64,000 nt of DNA. Source: Capra hircus. Lineage: Eukaryota; Chordata; Mammalia; Artiodactyla; Bovidae. The number at the start of each line of letters is the position of its first letter. Position 1 is the first letter of the stretch. The translations under genes and the position numbers were made by a program. The notes under the pieces were generated by a model. The model was given only the letters and a program-made list of their open reading frames with translations, searched no databases and was not told the origin of the DNA. Shown piece by piece: positions 54,376 to 64,000 of this stretch. Where the stretch lies: positions 72,347,121-72,411,120 of the forward strand of contig NC_030814.1 in NCBI RefSeq assembly GCF_001704415.2. Reading direction: 5' to 3'.

Positions 54376-54525
54376 CTGGAGAATTAATGTCATAATTGAG
54401 AATAACAAGTAGGCCTCCTATTTACTAGATAAAATAGCGCTGGGGGATGTGCTGAGAGAGACAGGAAAATAGAATGTGAAGTCGTTTTCTTATTTCTCGG
54501 CAAATGTCGTTGATGCTGGCATTTT
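54376..54525. promoter_or_regulatory. Repeat-free block beside the exon candidate
   Basis: AT-balanced sequence (AATTAATGTCATAATTGAGA; TTATTTCTCGGCAAATGTCG) contrasts with the GC-rich flanks. If the neighbour is an exon, this is its upstream intron and may hold splicing or regulatory sites. Inference only. Confidence 0.2.
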
Positions 54526-54851
54526 CCCTCTCCCCTCCCCCCAAGAGGCTGGAGCTGCCCCTGTCTTTTTCTCATCCACGCACGGATGCTGAGACCCTGT
54601 CCCTTGAGTTTCATGTCCTCCCACCTGCTTGGGGAGTTTCTCAGAGCAGGATCCAGGGATGAGCAGAGAATCATCAGGTGGTGGGGGTGAGGGGCGGCAT
54701 AACCACTGAATTCCCTCTGGGGCCACCCAAAAAGGTCAGAAGGGTACCTGGGAGTCAGGGCTCACCGCTAGCACTCCCTGTGAGAGTCCAGGAGCTCAGG
54801 ACAGAGGAAGAGGTTCAAACCCCAGCTCTGCCCATGCTGGGGCTCTGTGCT
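54526..54851. other. No gene recognised
   Basis: GC-rich single-copy sequence with short overlapping minus-strand frames. Confidence 0.4.
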
Positions 54852-55063
54852 GTGCTTAGCCTCTTAGTCGTATCCGACTCTCTGCGACCCCATGGACTGT
54901 AGCCCACCAGGCTCCTATGTCCTTAGGATTCTCCAGGCAAGAATACTGGAGTGGGTTGCCATTCCCTTCTCTTGGGATCTTCCCGACCCAGGGATTGAAC
55001 CCAGGTCGCTCTCATTGCAGGCAGATTCTTTACCGTCTGAGCCACTTTTACAGGGAAGCTTCT
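54852..55063 (-). repeat. Bov-tA SINE, antisense
   Basis: CCTCTTAGTCGTATCCGACT near 54861 starts the reversed body, and GCAGATTCTTTACCGTCTGA then GCCAC ends the reversed head, followed by an altered ACAGGGAAGCT end. Both parts are present. Confidence 0.92.
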
Positions 55064-55762
55064 CTGTAAAATGAGGTTACTCTCAAAAGGCTATTATGAA
55101 CATTGAATGTAACAAACACACCCAAGTGCCTTGGATGTGGTACAAGTGACTGGACGACCAGGCTGCGTGCGGGAAACATCGTTATCACATGCAACGGTTA
55201 AACTGTGAGGGTTCTCAGGGTATCTTATGTGAGAACTTTTAAGAGCTATGAAATTAATTGGAGGGTGTTAACTGTAAAAATAAAGTGACAGAGGAAAATT
55301 ATCTCTAAAGTATCAGAACAAGGCAATTAGCTAGAAAGAAAACGGTACACAGGGAAAGGAAGATGCATGCAAATAGCTGTAGCACTGGGACCCAGGACAG
55401 CACAGCCCATCGGTCAAGACACCTGAGCCTCTGGGGCCTGGGGACCTGTGAGGCAACCGGGAAGTGAGAAAATGAGGCTGGTGAGCAAACGAGGGCTACA
55501 GTTGAGACCAGATCACAAGCAGCGGGGCAAAGGGGAGGTAAGTGACAACTAGATATGATTCTAGAGACAGAACTGAACTGACTGATCCAGGCTACATTCA
55601 CTGGCTGCATGGCCTTGAGTATGTCACTGAAGGAGACTGGATGAACTCTGATATTCTTTCCAGGTCCCTAGGAGTCTTACTAACTAGGAGGCTAAGTGCT
55701 CTGGAATATCAAGAGTTGGGGAGAGAAGACAGGCTGGCCGAGGAGAGGTGGGAATTGGGAAT
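55064..55762. other. No gene recognised
   Basis: Single-copy sequence of ordinary composition. Nothing further is supported. Confidence 0.4.
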
Positions 55763-55764
55763 AA

Positions 55765-55852
55765 AATAGAACAAGGCTGGAATCCCTCTCTGGGTATGTG
55801 ACCTTTGGCAAGTTCCTCTACCCTAGTGTCCTCATCCATCAAATTGGAAGAA
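55765..55852 (+). repeat. MIR SINE fragment, sense
   Basis: GGTATGTGACCTTTGGCAAG, TTCCTCTACCCTAGTGTCCT and CATCCATCAAATTGGAA are the sense MIR core. Confidence 0.75.
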
Positions 55853-55965
55853 GAATTTCTGCAGAAACTGTTGAGAAGGGTAAGTTGGATGAAGCAAGTG
55901 AATGCAGGCTAGGCCGTCAGTATGAGCTAGTGTTCTGCTTGCTTCCTAGCCAGATCAGCCCTGCT

Positions 55966-55990
55966 CTGGGCTCCCTGCTCCCTGCTCCCT
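55966..55990 (+). repeat. Short tandem repeat, three CTCCCTG units
   Basis: Three perfect 7-bp units in a row. Minor slippage-type repeat. Confidence 0.85.
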
Positions 55991-56156
55991 GTGAGACTTG
56001 GATACGATTGACACCTTCCCTACCTCCCTTGGTCCCTTGGGGTGGGCCAAGACAATCAGCATGTCCCATCCTTCTAGTCACAGAGATTGGTTTAGGGAGA
56101 GGGCAGGTGACCTAAGCCAGACCAGTCAAAGAATCTCAGGACTTTTATGGGAATAA

Positions 56157-56352
56157 CTGTGAGTTTCTCGGTCCTTTCTGACTCTCTGTGATCCCACGGA
56201 CTGGAGCCCACCAGGCTCCTCTGTCCATGGGATTCTCCAGGCAAGAATACTGGAGTAGATTGCCATTCCCTTCTCTCGGGGGATCTTCCTGACCCAGCGA
56301 TCTAATCCGGGTCTCCTGAGTTGCAGGCGGATTCTTTACCATCTCAGCCAAA
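56157..56352 (-). repeat. Bov-tA SINE, antisense
   Basis: TTTCTCGGTCCTTTCTGACT is the diverged reversed body start, and GCGGATTCTTTACCATCTCA then GCC ends the reversed head. Both parts are present. Confidence 0.92.
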
Positions 56353-56824
56353 TGCCTGGCCACAAACAAGCTTTCCCCCACCCCATATTCAAAACAGGAA
56401 GCTTGTGGTCTCAGGAACTACCGAATGTTCTCACAGGGAGTCCTGGATCCCCCTATTCCTGAAGATAGACTGCCACATGAGCCAACATATTCACTTGTTT
56501 GCTGAAGCCAACTTTAGAGAAGCCTAGCTTTTCTCAGTCGCTACGAAATAAAGCATCTTCCATCCCACCCAATCACCAGCTCACTTAAAATTGAGAGTCC
56601 CTTCTCACAAGTGCCCCCGCCTGGCTCCAGGGTGGGAATTTCCATCTCTAGCAAGCGCCATCACCCCAGCAGCAGCAGGCACTGGGTTGTCACGTGTGGC
56701 CACTGCTGCCTGGCTCTGCTGCTCCAACTACCAAGAAGCTGCACACATTCACCTTGCTATTAAGTATTGCCAGGAGCCAGCCTCCTCTTAGCTCTGGGCC
56801 CCGATGCAGCCGGGCTCAGAGCTG
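56353..56824. other. No gene recognised
   Basis: Single-copy sequence. A CAGCAGCAGCAG-like short run near 56668 is not part of a SINE. Confidence 0.4.
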
Positions 56825-57060
56825 CATTAAATAAAGGCTGCAGCCCTGAAACTGTTCGAATGGATCTACATCAACGAGGACAGCGAGGAGGGCATGCCTT
56901 TAAATAGATTATTACCAAGAGTCAGCCAGGGCAGGCCAAGTTTGCCTTCAGCATCATCCTCCCCTCGTTCCTGTATCCCTCCTCTGTCTACTTTTAGCGG
57001 ACTTTGCCCCATATCCCGTCAGAAATTAATTCACACTGTAGTGGCTTAATGTGTTACTCC
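56825..57060 (+). promoter_or_regulatory. Candidate conserved element with an open frame of 72 codons
   Basis: A repeat-free block that is unusually clean. One frame is open from 56831 to the stop at 57047-57049. It begins IKAAALKLFEWIYINEDSEE, which looks protein-like and uses several CpG codons (TTCGAA; AACGAG; AGCGAG). Its later part is serine/proline-rich and less convincing. There is no ATG at its start and no clear acceptor. ATTAAATAAAGG and TTTAAATAGATTATTACC are more like enhancer sequence. It could be a decayed or alternative terminal exon, or a conserved enhancer. Confidence 0.25.
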
Positions 57061-57615
57061 TCTAGATATCAGAGAGGAACAGCACACAGGAGTGGGCAGT
57101 GTTTAACCTAAAGGATGGGTTCGGTGATGATGGCGTTGTAGACACCTTAAAGTCACAACTGAACCATGACTGGGGATGGAGGAATTTCTATAGCCCCCTT
57201 GATCCCCACCACCCAGCCCCCACTGTCCCCATGATTTCTTTCTCTGACCATGAACCCTACTTCCTTTCCCTTCTCCTGGGAGGCTGTGCCTCAGAGTTCA
57301 TTCCGTGCGGAGTCCAGGTCGGGTTTGTATGCGTCCTTCCCAGGGAGGCAGGAAGAGGGAAGCTTGGATCTTGGGGGCAGGGGTGCCTTGGTGCCTGTGA
57401 TCAGATTTTCTGCTTGGCCACGGGTGGCATTCATCATTGGCTGCTGGACTTGGAAGGAGGACCTCCGGGGGGGAGAGGCTGGCTCCTAGGAAGTTGGGGC
57501 TTTCCTGGGTGAGGTTTCTACAACCCCATTGTGTGGTCAATTGCCTCTCCACCACCACCACCCCGGTCTCCACCCTGGGACCCAGCCTCCCCACCCAGTG
57601 GGCCCCCAACGCTTA
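57061..57615. other. No gene recognised
   Basis: GC-rich single-copy DNA. Frames at 57099-57512 (+) and 57298-57609 (-) overlap on opposite strands without motifs. Confidence 0.4.
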
Positions 57616-57619
57616 GTTT

Positions 57620-57862
57620 ACCATCCTTGCTGAGTGCTAAGCACTCCCTAATGGTCTCAGGGGCATTATCTCGTTTAATCCTCAAAACTAGCCTATGAAA
57701 TTGTTACTATTCTAATCTCCATTTTACAGATAGGTAAAGTGAAGACCAGAGAGGTCAAGTAGCCTGGCCAAGGTCACCCAATGAGAGAGACATATAGCCA
57801 GGATTCAAACCCAGGGAGGCTGGCTCCAGACCCCAAATCCTTGACCCCCACACCATACTCCT
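57620..57862 (-). repeat. MIR SINE, near full length, antisense
   Basis: GCTGAGTGCTAAGCACTCCC, CTCGTTTAATCCTCAAAACT, ATTTTACAGATAGGTAAAGT, CCTGGCCAAGGTCACCCAAT and AGGATTCAAACCCAGGGAGG run in full antisense order. Confidence 0.85.
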
Positions 57863-57894
57863 TCCAGTTAAGTCCTGTATTTACATCCTGCGGC

Positions 57895-58132
57895 ATCTGT
57901 TGGCTGTTGTTAACTGCCTCCCATATGCCAGGCGTGGTGTGAGGCAGGTTACAGTCCATTTTACTTTCCCTTCATAACCGCCCTACAAGTTAGGCCCATG
58001 GGTCCCGTTTCGCAGACGAGGACACTGGAGTGAGAGAAGAGATGTTACTGACCTCAGATTGCTCAGCTCATCAATGGCCATGCTGGGATTCAGACTTGGA
58101 TCCATCTGATTCCAACATCCACGAGCCCTGCT
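57895..58132 (-). repeat. MIR SINE, second copy, antisense
   Basis: CTCCCATATGCCAGGCGTGG, CCTTCATAACCGCCCTACAA, TTTCGCAGACGAGGACACTG and ATGCTGGGATTCAGACTTGG. It has the same orientation as the copy at 57620, about 35 bp away, and diverges in sequence, so it is an independent insertion. Confidence 0.8.
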
Positions 58133-58164
58133 ATTTCGGGCCCAAGAACTCCCAGATTGTGACA

Positions 58165-58590
58165 GCCTACAAAAAAACTTTTAAACTTTTTATTTGGGAA
58201 TTATTACAGATTCACAGGAAGTTGCAGAAATAACACAGAGGTCTCATGTGCCTTTTCTCGTTCCCCCAGTGGTTACATCCCACATTACTCCAGTGCAACA
58301 CCAAGACCAGGAAACTGGCATTGGTACAACGTGTGCATATCATTCTGTCATTTTATTACCTGTGGAGATTCAAGAAATCACAGCAATCAACCTCCGCAAC
58401 TGTTCCATCACCACAAAGACGTCCCCTGTGCTACCCTTCACTGTCACATCCACCTCTACCATCCCCAGCTCTTGGCAACCACGCATCTGTTGGCCATCTC
58501 CACGACTGCCACATCAAGAATGTTATGTAGATGAAATCATAGGCTATGCTGGCTCTGGAGAATAGCTTTCTTCACTCACAAGGGCCTTAT
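58165..58590 (-). repeat. Old L1 3' end, antisense
   Basis: TATTACAGATTCACAGGAAG, CAGTGGTTACATCCCACATT, ATCACCACAAAGACGTCCCC and ATGTAGATGAAATCATAGGC follow the antisense order of an L1MC-like tail. Confidence 0.7.
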
Positions 58591-58659
58591 TTTAAAATAA
58601 GTATTTACTGAGTACCTACTACATAGCAGGCAGGTGTTAGCCCCTTTAGGAATATATAT

Positions 58660-59110
58660 CACATGAGAGTCTTCTGGTTGAAAGTGACAGAAGCCACCTC
58701 GAATTGTAAAAGAGAATGTACTGGTATCAGTAATGGAAAAGCCGAGAGGTAGGGCTGGCGTCAGGTCCCGTTGGATCTAGAAGCTTGTCAGGACTTCTTT
58801 TATTCTCCGTCTTTGACTCTGCTCCCCCTGGTGGTGTTTTCCCTAGAAGGCTGGCTCTTACCACTTGGCAGCTGCCCATCACTCACTCCCACATCCTGCC
58901 CAATCGCAGACCCAGGAGAAAAGTTCTAGCAAGTGCTCTGACCCTGATTGGCCCAGCTTGGTGCCCACATGATGCTGAAATCTATCACTGGTATGAGAAG
59001 GCAGAGGCTGTTTGCAGTGCTCTGATTGGCTAATTTTTGGTCATGTGGCCTCCCCTGGGGCCAAGCCTGAAGTCAACCCAGCCCAAATCCCAGGAACTGT
59101 GGCCAGGGCT
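58660..59110 (+). repeat. Ancient interspersed repeat, family not assigned (copy 2)
   Basis: TTGAAAGTGACAGAAGCCAC, CTCTGACCCTGATTGGCCCA, CAGTGCTCTGATTGGCTAAT and TGTGGCCTCCCCTGGGGCC repeat the block order of 5245-5800. Confidence 0.5.
58819..58836 (-). promoter_or_regulatory. CTCF-like motif, minus strand
   Basis: GCTCCCCCTGGTGG at 58821-58834 reads CCACCAGGGGGAGC on the minus strand, one base from the usual CTCF core. It lies inside an old repeat, a common origin of CTCF sites. Occupancy is unknown. Confidence 0.35.
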
Positions 59111-60104
59111 TTAAGGAGAATTTGGGATGCTGTAGCTGGAGGAAAGGGGGACTAGGTGCTGAGACTATGGGATACCTGATGGCATTACACTGCCTCAGCT
59201 CAACTTGTTTGTTTTTAAAAACATATGAAGAAAGTCAGACTTGGAAAGTCCTGCTCACATTCAGAGCTCTAGGTCCTGGGAATAGCCCTGTTGGGATTGA
59301 ATTGCAGATGGCGACGCCTACCCTAAGCTCAGATGCAGAAATGGAAGGGCTCTGGCGTGGAGCACAGCTGGGCTCACACAGGCCTTTTAGTTCCTGCTAG
59401 GTCTGGCTGTGGCCCACCCTCTCGGGGACTCAGCATGTGGACCACATGACCCTGGGGAGATCCTCCAGGGGAGGCTGGCCCTGAAGTGGGGCTCCCGCTT
59501 CCAGCATGCAGGCAGGCATGGAGCTGCTCATGGTCCCGTCCCCACGCATGCATACCCTGGCACCTGCCACACGCGTGGGCTGCCATGTGGCACAGGGATA
59601 GCCGGGAAGAGCCAACCGTGTCCCACAGCGAGGACAGGCAGATGGAGTGGATGACTTAGCACGGAGGCCAGATGCGGCCAGATGAGAAGAATAAACACGA
59701 ATGCTGGAGGCCAAACCCGCCACAGCCCCCTTGCAGAGCCGGGGCGGGAATAATGTGGACCCGGGTGGTGACAGACAGACGAGGACGGGGACCGGGGAGA
59801 TGGATGGCCCCATCAGCTCAGCAGAGTGAGGAAAGTCAGACAGATGGTCTTGTTAAAGAAACCAGCCCGCATGAGGGAACAGGGCCCCGCGCTGGAGCGG
59901 GGGCACCCAAGGCAGACTTTTTGCTGGTGAGGGCTGCTCGTGGCCTGGGTCGTTTGACTCAGAAGCACTGACCACAACAGGTGGGCTGTGAAGCCCTTGA
60001 CCTGGGGTCCCATCCAAGGAAAGCCCCCACCTCTCCAACTCCTACTTGCTGGCCACACTATTTGTTGAGCACATGCTACTCAGACACCATACTGGGCAAT
60101 CTAG
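59111..60104. other. No gene recognised; CpG-containing block at 59680-59910
   Basis: GC-rich single-copy DNA. At 59680-59910 CpG density rises (CCGGGGCGGGAATAATG; CGAGGACGGGGACCGGGG), but it is too short and patchy to call a CpG island by eye. Overlapping frames lack motifs. Confidence 0.4.
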
Positions 60105-60430
60105 CTGCATGACCTCTATGCTGCCTTTCTGTCCACTCAACTCTTTCTCCCAGGGTCCCCACACTCTGACTCTTTCTCAGCAGTCACCTCCTCCCAGAGG
60201 CCCTCCCTGACCAGCCTATCTGAAGTGGCCCCATCGCGCTCTCACCTGGGACACTGTTTTAGCTCCGTCACAGCCTCAGTGCTATCTGAACTCATTTCAT
60301 CCATGTACTCCCTGGCTTGTCCTCCACTGAAACAGGAAGTCCTCCAGGACGGGGGCCAAGGCTGTCTTGTTCTTGGCCGGGTCCCAGATGGTAGAATGGC
60401 GCCTGGCACGTAATAGATGCCTGATCAGTG
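60105..60430 (+). repeat. L2 LINE 3' end, sense
   Basis: CAGAGGCCCTCCCTGACCAG, CTCACCTGGGACACTGTTTT, TGAAACAGGAAGTCCTCCAG and ATGGCGCCTGGCACGTAATA then GATGCCTGATCAG are in L2 order. Confidence 0.8.
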
Positions 60431-60809
60431 CCTGTGGACTACAACTTCCCAGCCCAGAGCGGGGCCTGCTCCACCCTCCCCTCGTCCCTGCTTCCTTTCC
60501 TTCCTTAGCGCTCCCCCTGCCTCTCATTCCACGTGCTTGTCTTCATTCTCCGTGTCTCCCTGCCTAGAGCAGCATCTTCATGTGAGAGGCAATTTTTGTC
60601 TGTGTCCCAGTGCTCTGTTGTTTCAGTGAGTAGTCCTGAGGGAGGAAGGAGCCTGCCATGTTCTCAGAGAGGGTGAGGGCCAGGGCAGGGCCAAAACTGG
60701 GCTGTCCCCAAGTCCGGCTGCACTGCGCCTCCATCTCCAGCAATTTCCCGAACTCTGCTCCTCCTGGCCACTGGTGGGAGGAGCCCAGGCCCCGAAATTA
60801 CCACTTGCC
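60431..60809. other. No gene recognised
   Basis: Single-copy DNA between L2 and an LTR. Confidence 0.4.
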
Positions 60810-61440
60810 CAGTGCGGTAGCTGAACAGTGGCCGCCAAAGATAGCCAAGTCCTAATTCCTGGAACCTGTGAAAATATGACCTTACATGGCAAACGGGATT
60901 TTGCAGGTGTGATTAAGTTCTGGACCTTGAGATGGGGAGGGTGTCTTGGATTATCCAAGTGGACCTTGAATGCAATCACAAGTGACCTCATAAGAGGGAG
61001 GGAGAGGGAGATTAGACACGGAAGTAGGAGATGTAACAAACAACAGAAGATGTTGAAGTGATGGGAGGAAGGGGCCATAAGCCAAGGAGGCAGGCACCCC
61101 AGAAGCTGGAAGAGGCAAGCCAATGGAGTCTCCCCTGAAGCCTCCACAGGAGTCAGCCCTGCCCACTCCTTTCCTTAACTTTGAGGCTGATTTCAGACTT
61201 CTAGCCTCCAGAATTATGTGAGAATAAACTTATGTCGTTTCAAAAGTCACCAAGATGCAGAGTTTCAGCTTACCAAGATGAATGACTTCCCCGGATCAGT
61301 TTCACAACAATGTGAATATACTTTTCACAACCGAACTGTACATTTTATAATGGTTAAAATGATGAATTTCAAATTATATGTTTTGTTTTTTTTTAAAGTC
61401 AACAAGTTTGTGGTGATTTGTGACAGCAGCTACGGGAAAT
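60810..61440 (-). repeat. MLT1A-like MaLR LTR, antisense, split by an L1 tail
   Basis: The plus strand gives the reversed LTR: AGTCCTAATTCCTGGAACCT, GACCTTGAGATGGGGAGGGT, GGATTATCCAAGTGGACCTT, GGGCCATAAGCCAAGGAGGC, CTTCTAGCCTCCAGAATTAT and TGTGAGAATAAACTTATGTC. It is cut at about 61254 and resumes at 61395 with AAGTCAACAAGTTTGTGGTG up to about 61440. It is non-coding, with no internal retroviral region. Confidence 0.85.
61255..61394 (+). repeat. L1 3' end insertion, sense, with TSD
   Basis: TTTCACAACAATGTGAATAT, CGAACTGTACATTTTATAAT and ATGGTTAAAATGATGAATTT are the last 120 or so bases of an L1MA-like tail. AAGTCACCAAG (61244-61254) and AAGTCAACAAG (61396-61406) flank it, with one mismatch. 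It therefore jumped into the MLT1 LTR after that LTR was fixed. Confidence 0.8.
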
Positions 61441-61592
61441 GAATTCAGCCAGCCTGCAGCTGGGCAGTCCCAGGGACATGGAGCTGGCATGTGTCTCAGG
61501 AAGGCCAATCCTGCCCACGCCCCAAGGAGGAGCCTCCAGCAGGGAGGTGCCACTGGCTAGCTTGCCAGAAAGAGAATGAGAGCCACCAGAGC

Positions 61593-61768
61593 TGGTGTTT
61601 ACTGAGCCCTTCATGTGAGCTGAGTGCCGTACGCCCCCCTTACTTCCTCCCATCAACATCCCTGTGAAGGAGTGTGCATGTAATCCCCAACTGTTCCACC
61701 AGGAAGCAGAGGCTCAGAGAGGTGAGATGACTTGCCCAAGGTCACACACCAATCAAACACCATTTCCT
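61593..61768 (-). repeat. MIR SINE, antisense
   Basis: GTGTTTACTGAGCCCTTCAT, CATCAACATCCCTGTGAAGG, AGAGGCTCAGAGAGGTGAGA and TGACTTGCCCAAGGTCACAC are in antisense MIR order. Confidence 0.82.
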
Positions 61769-62155
61769 GCCTCACTCCAGGCTGATTCAGCCAGAGTCTC
61801 ATAGCTGCTGTCACAGCCATTCAAACAGCCCGAAGCTATTCTCCAGCAGCTTTTAAAAGAGCCCTAGTATTGCCTTCTTCCTCTCTGTCTGTAACCAGAC
61901 ATTCTTTTCAAGTTAATCGCAGACCCAAGAGTCACTCTGTCCCAGTACACCCACGAGGATATGAGATTGCCCAGGAAAGTGCAAAAAAAGAAAAAAGAAA
62001 AACAATGAGTTAGCTCATGTCTTATGCACAGTTCCCTAAGACCCCATAGCATAGCCAGAGATTGTGGGTTGCAAATCAGTGGCCAGTACATGCCTGACCT
62101 GCGGAGAAACTCTGCTTGGCCTGCACTATATCAGGTATTATTTTTAATAGATGCC
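61769..62155. other. No gene recognised
   Basis: Single-copy sequence with a short A/G-rich run at about 61981-62000. Confidence 0.4.
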
Positions 62156-62167
62156 CAACATTTAACA

Positions 62168-62442
62168 TGGAGAAGGCAATGGCAACCCACTCCAGTACTC
62201 TTGCCTGGAAAATCCCACGAGCGGAGGAGCCTGGTAGGCTGCTGTCCATGGGGTCACTAAGAGTCGGACAGGACTGAGCGACTTCATTTTCATTTTTCAC
62301 TTTCATGCATTGGAGAAGGAAATGGCAACCCACTCCAGTGTTCTTGCCTGGAGAATCCCAGGGACAGGGGAGCCTGGTGGGCTGCCATCTATGGGGTCGC
62401 ACAGAGCTGGACATGACTGAAGTGACTTAGCAGCAGCAGCAG
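62168..62442 (+). repeat. BOV-A2 SINE, full dimer, sense, with TSD
   Basis: First monomer from GGAGAAGGCAATGGCAACCC, linker CTTTCATGCATTGGAGAAGG near 62300, second monomer ending TGAAGTGACTTAGCAGCAGC. The flanks CAACATTTAACA (62156-62167) and CAACGTTTAACA (62443-62454) differ at one base. Confidence 0.96.
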
Positions 62443-62511
62443 CAACGTTTAACACCAGAATATTTCTCTTCTGAATCAGAAGTCAGGACAACATTCACTC
62501 TAGGTCTTTGC

Positions 62512-62900
62512 AGTCAGGAAAGGCTGGGCTCTGCTGCAGTAACAAGCATCTTCAAGTCTCAGGAGCTTACCACACAGATGTCTATTTCTTTCTCACATGG
62601 AATGTCTCACATGCAAGTGTTCCAAGGGCTTTGCCCCATGCAATCGGTTAGGGACCCAGGCTGAGAGAGGCACCACCATAGTTTAGTGGCATCTGAGAAG
62701 CATGGCCTTGTCACTTGCTGCTTCAGGGGGGGCAAAGAGACAAGAGGAGGGTACATGGATGTGGCACAGCCTCAGCATGCCACCCACGTCTGACTTTTGC
62801 CCACGTGTCGTTGACTGGATGTGGTCATGTTGCCCATCCACACTCCAAGGAGGCTGAGATGTACAGTCTTCTGTGAACACTGGTTTCACTGGTCCTGATA
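62512..62900 (+). repeat. Ancient repeat, family not assigned
   Basis: CTCTGCTGCAGTAACAAGCA, TGCAATCGGTTAGGGACCCA then GGCTGAGAGAGGCACCACCA, and AAGGAGGCTGAGATGTACAG resemble a common old mammalian repeat with an 'agggacccaggctgatgg' block. I cannot name it confidently. Confidence 0.4.
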
Positions 62901-63234
62901 CTGGTCAACACTAATCTATCACACTTTCTCATCTGGTAGCAATCCACTGGAGCTGAGTGAGCATTCCCCTCTCAGGGCTGTCCTGGGCAGGAGCTCAGGA
63001 TGTGCAATGCACAGCTCCAGGAGGCACCATTCATGTGGTAGTTTTGGGGATTGGTGCTCCCTGCGGATGTGCAGTCTGTACCAGCCTTTCCCTCCTTACA
63101 AGGACACAGGTGCTCCAGTTTGCTCCGGCACCAGGCCAATCTCTTTAGTGAAGTCCCTATAGCATTCCAGTTGCATGCTTTGTCTTAGAGTCAATAAGTG
63201 GATACAAATTAAATGCAAATTGCACATCAGTATC
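62901..63234. other. No gene recognised
   Basis: Single-copy sequence. Confidence 0.35.
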
Positions 63235-63400
63235 AGTTTCCTGTAGGATAGAGTCCAAACTCCTTTGCAAGTCATTCAGAGTATTAACATATGGCCCTCA
63301 GCTTCACTTACTCTTCCCCTTCTGCCTCACCCCTACCTCAGACTCCCCTCCAGCTGCGAAGTGTCCCTATGCTCTTGTCAGTAATTCCTGGGGGTAAGTT
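63235..63400 (+). repeat. L2-like fragment, sense (weak)
   Basis: AGGATAGAGTCCAAACTCCT then TTGCAAGTCATTCAGAGTAT and CCTACCTCAGACTCCCCTCC resembles the L2 3' UTR segment upstream of the usual tail. Confidence 0.5.
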
Positions 63401-64000
63401 AGATGGGTCTTCTTGGGTGCGCCATGAAGCAAATGGGGCATGCTATACCCTATCTGGGAGAGCCACAGTGGACACTGTGTATTAAACACTCTGACAAGTC
63501 CTGTATGTCAAGTTTCACTTTGTTTAATCCAGTGTTGCCAGTCTGTGCCCTATTCTCGCACAGAGCCCCTGATATCCCATAAGGAAAACTATTTGCCCAA
63601 TATACTCTGCCCATATATTTGCATCTGCATCGTCCTCATATAACCTTTCCTTCAGTCGGCTTAGTGGCTCCTACTCATCCTGCAAATGCCCTTTCTGAGG
63701 ATGCCCCTCATGGTCTGTGAATAATTAGTTCTGAGTTAGGATCCTCAGGACTGGGATTTATATAAAACAGAGCTCTGACCCCCAGGGAAACAGACGGAGC
63801 TGCCTCCTCAGTGTGGCTCAAGGGGCCTCCACTCCCTCATCCCTGGAAGGGGGACATTCTTGGCCCCTGGGACTCGCCACAGCCCAGTCTTTCCCCTTCC
63901 TGAGGGTGAGCAGGAGCCCTGGCCTTTACCACTCACAGCCGTGCTCATCCCCGGAGGCTTTCAGAGGGCAGAAAGAGAAGTCTCAATGAACACTCTTTTC
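63401..64000. other. No gene recognised
   Basis: Single-copy sequence to the window end. No repeat or splice-bounded frame is supported. Confidence 0.4.

Noticed and set aside
1..64000. Novel defence, phage or mobile gene system
   Set aside because: The window is mammalian, repeat-rich and has no intact multi-gene arrangement; nothing supports an undescribed system.

Overview
This window is nuclear DNA from a ruminant, most likely a bovid. Families confined to ruminants are present: BovB (RTE-type LINE) copies, Bov-tA SINEs (tRNA-Glu-like head on a BovB-derived body) and BOV-A2 dimers ending in CAG repeats. They sit beside cetartiodactyl CHR-type SINEs and older mammalian L1, L2, MIR, MER5A and MaLR LTR sequence. 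Nothing suggests bacterial, plasmid or viral DNA. Species within the bovids cannot be decided from what I can see. Repeat names come from recognising consensus features by eye, not from a RepeatMasker run.

I recognise no complete protein-coding gene, and the window reads as intergenic or intronic. The only long, clearly protein-like reading frames are broken reverse-transcriptase and endonuclease remnants of BovB on the minus strand between 22.5 and 35 kb. A few short stretches look like exons because they have splice signals, an open frame and local CpG enrichment: 54229-54375 (-), 45842-45995 (+), 1915-1991 (+), 9393-9515 (+) and, weakest, 891-927 (+). I could not match any of them to a known protein, and they are listed as low-confidence candidates.

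Layout. 1-19 kb is mostly single-copy sequence with old, diverged L2, MIR and MaLR LTR pieces, two clean young SINE insertions (4.5 and 6.1 kb), a G-rich tract (11.7 kb), a (TA)22 tract beside a composite Bov-tA (16.9-17.3 kb) and a (CA)n tract (18.4 kb). 19.3-42.4 kb is a transposon graveyard. A plus-strand L1/HAL1-like element (20.3-25.3 kb) and several antisense L1 bodies (25.6-42.4 kb) serve as the old layer, into which BovB, Bov-tA, BOV-A2 and CHR elements inserted later. Two large BovB copies lie head to tail at 29286-32115 and 32191-35041, each with its own perfect target-site duplication. 42.7-64 kb returns to mainly single-copy DNA with scattered MIR/L2, a trimeric BOV-A (42.7 kb), a CHR SINE (43.2 kb), several Bov-tA copies, an MLT1 LTR split by an L1 tail (60.8-61.4 kb) and a BOV-A2 at 62.2 kb. 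Several repeat-free blocks (about 7.5, 10.6, 17.6, 49.9, 53.5, 54.4 and 56.9 kb) look like candidate conserved regulatory elements; only alignment can show this.

No previously undescribed biological system is evident. The most solid observations are the insertion chronology that can be read from target-site duplications, the trimeric BOV-A, the poly-A expansion inside a SINE head, and the exon candidate at 54.2 kb.
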